Source of the DNA: Kitasatospora sp. GP82
GTDB lineage: Bacteria; Actinomycetota; Actinomycetes; Streptomycetales; Streptomycetaceae
NCBI RefSeq assembly: GCF_029892105.1
Contig: NZ_JARZAJ010000015.1
Location: 149,934 to 213,933, forward strand
DNA: 64,000 nucleotides
Reading direction: 5' to 3'
Part shown: one piece after another, positions 63,917 to 64,000 of the stretch
How the letters are laid out: each line of letters opens with the position of its first letter
Numbering within the stretch: the first letter of the stretch is position 1
The notes under the pieces: generated by a model
The model's input: only the letters and a program-made list of their open reading frames with translations
What the model was told of the DNA's origin: nothing
The model's database searches: none
Made by a program: the position numbers and the translations under genes

Positions 63917-63953
63917 GAGAAGCCCCTCCCGGTATCCCCGGGAGGGGCTTCTC
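63917..63953 (-). terminator. rRNA operon terminator
   Basis: GAGAAGCCCCTCCCGG pairs perfectly (16 bp) with CCGGGAGGGGCTTCTC around a 5-nt loop, eight bases beyond the 5S rRNA. The minus-strand run TTTTTC precedes it. Confidence 0.9.
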
Positions 63954-63961
63954 TGAAAAAT

Positions 63962-64000
63962 TGTTCGGCGGCGTCCTACTCTCCCACAGGGTCCCCCCTG
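63962..64000 (-). rRNA. 5S rRNA, 3' end (partial)
   Basis: Reverse complement reads CAGGGGGGACCCTGTGGGAG then AGTAGGACGCCGCCGAAC, the conserved 3' part of Streptomyces 5S rRNA. The 5' part and the 16S-23S genes would lie beyond the right edge, transcribed leftward. The exact 3' end is uncertain by one or two bases. Confidence 0.95.

Overview
The window is high-GC actinobacterial chromosome, almost certainly Streptomycetaceae (Streptomyces or Kitasatospora). The evidence is gene content and order: murA-hup-malic enzyme-helD, prfB-ftsE-ftsX-S41 protease-smpB with ssrA nearby, paired pkaA/pkaB kinases, large NAD-glutamate dehydrogenase, secA, hpf, and comF-lpqB-mtrB-mtrA facing a MoxR/DUF58 cluster. 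Genes have strongly GC-biased third codon positions. Most of the window is conserved core chromosome, largely transcribed leftward (minus strand). No prophage, insertion sequence, CRISPR array or recognisable defence island was found.

Layout. 1-1700: end of an MFS efflux gene, a guanidine-III riboswitch driving a small guanidinium/QAC exporter, then on the plus strand a promoter, a 26-codon cysteine-rich mini-ORF and tRNA-Cys. 1744-5182: a compact type VII secretion cassette (two WXG100-like proteins and a mycosin). 5354-10017: a three-subunit xanthine dehydrogenase-type molybdoenzyme operon with two duplicated 26-codon mini-ORFs inserted between subunits. 10427-11020: truncated GH20 hexosaminidase. 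11083-20327: DUF3039, YqgE, murA, hupA, malic enzyme, HelD and a HemD-winged-helix fusion. 20587-27636: ssrA, esterase, smpB, S41 protease, ftsX, ftsE, a small membrane protein and prfB. 27672-34235: two Ser/Thr kinases facing an FHA-FtsK-like ATPase. 34420-45097: glutamate dehydrogenase, P5C dehydrogenase, HAD hydrolase, DUF6912, patatin, Rv3235-like. 45198-57556: secA, small Cys-rich membrane protein, YcaQ-like protein, LuxR-type regulator, hpf, comF, lpqB, mtrB, mtrA. 57809-63377: membrane protein, DUF4129, DUF4350, MoxR and DUF58. The right edge holds a GNAT gene and the 3' end of a 5S rRNA with its terminator, so an rRNA operon continues beyond the window on the minus strand.

Functional links. 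SsrA, SmpB and PrfB all act at translation termination or ribosome rescue, and Hpf in ribosome hibernation. FtsEX, MtrAB-LpqB, MurA and the PkaA/PkaB kinases bear on cell wall and division. PruA produces glutamate, which the neighbouring glutamate dehydrogenase can convert to 2-oxoglutarate.

The observations most worth following are the poly-cysteine leader ORF in front of tRNA-Cys (a possible cysteine-responsive attenuator of a tRNA gene), the interlocked inverted repeats with pseudoknot geometry upstream of comF, the unbroken translational-coupling chain through two mini-ORFs in the molybdoenzyme operon, and the TQ-repeat kinase facing an FHA ATPase. All functional statements are inferred from sequence; no database searches were run.
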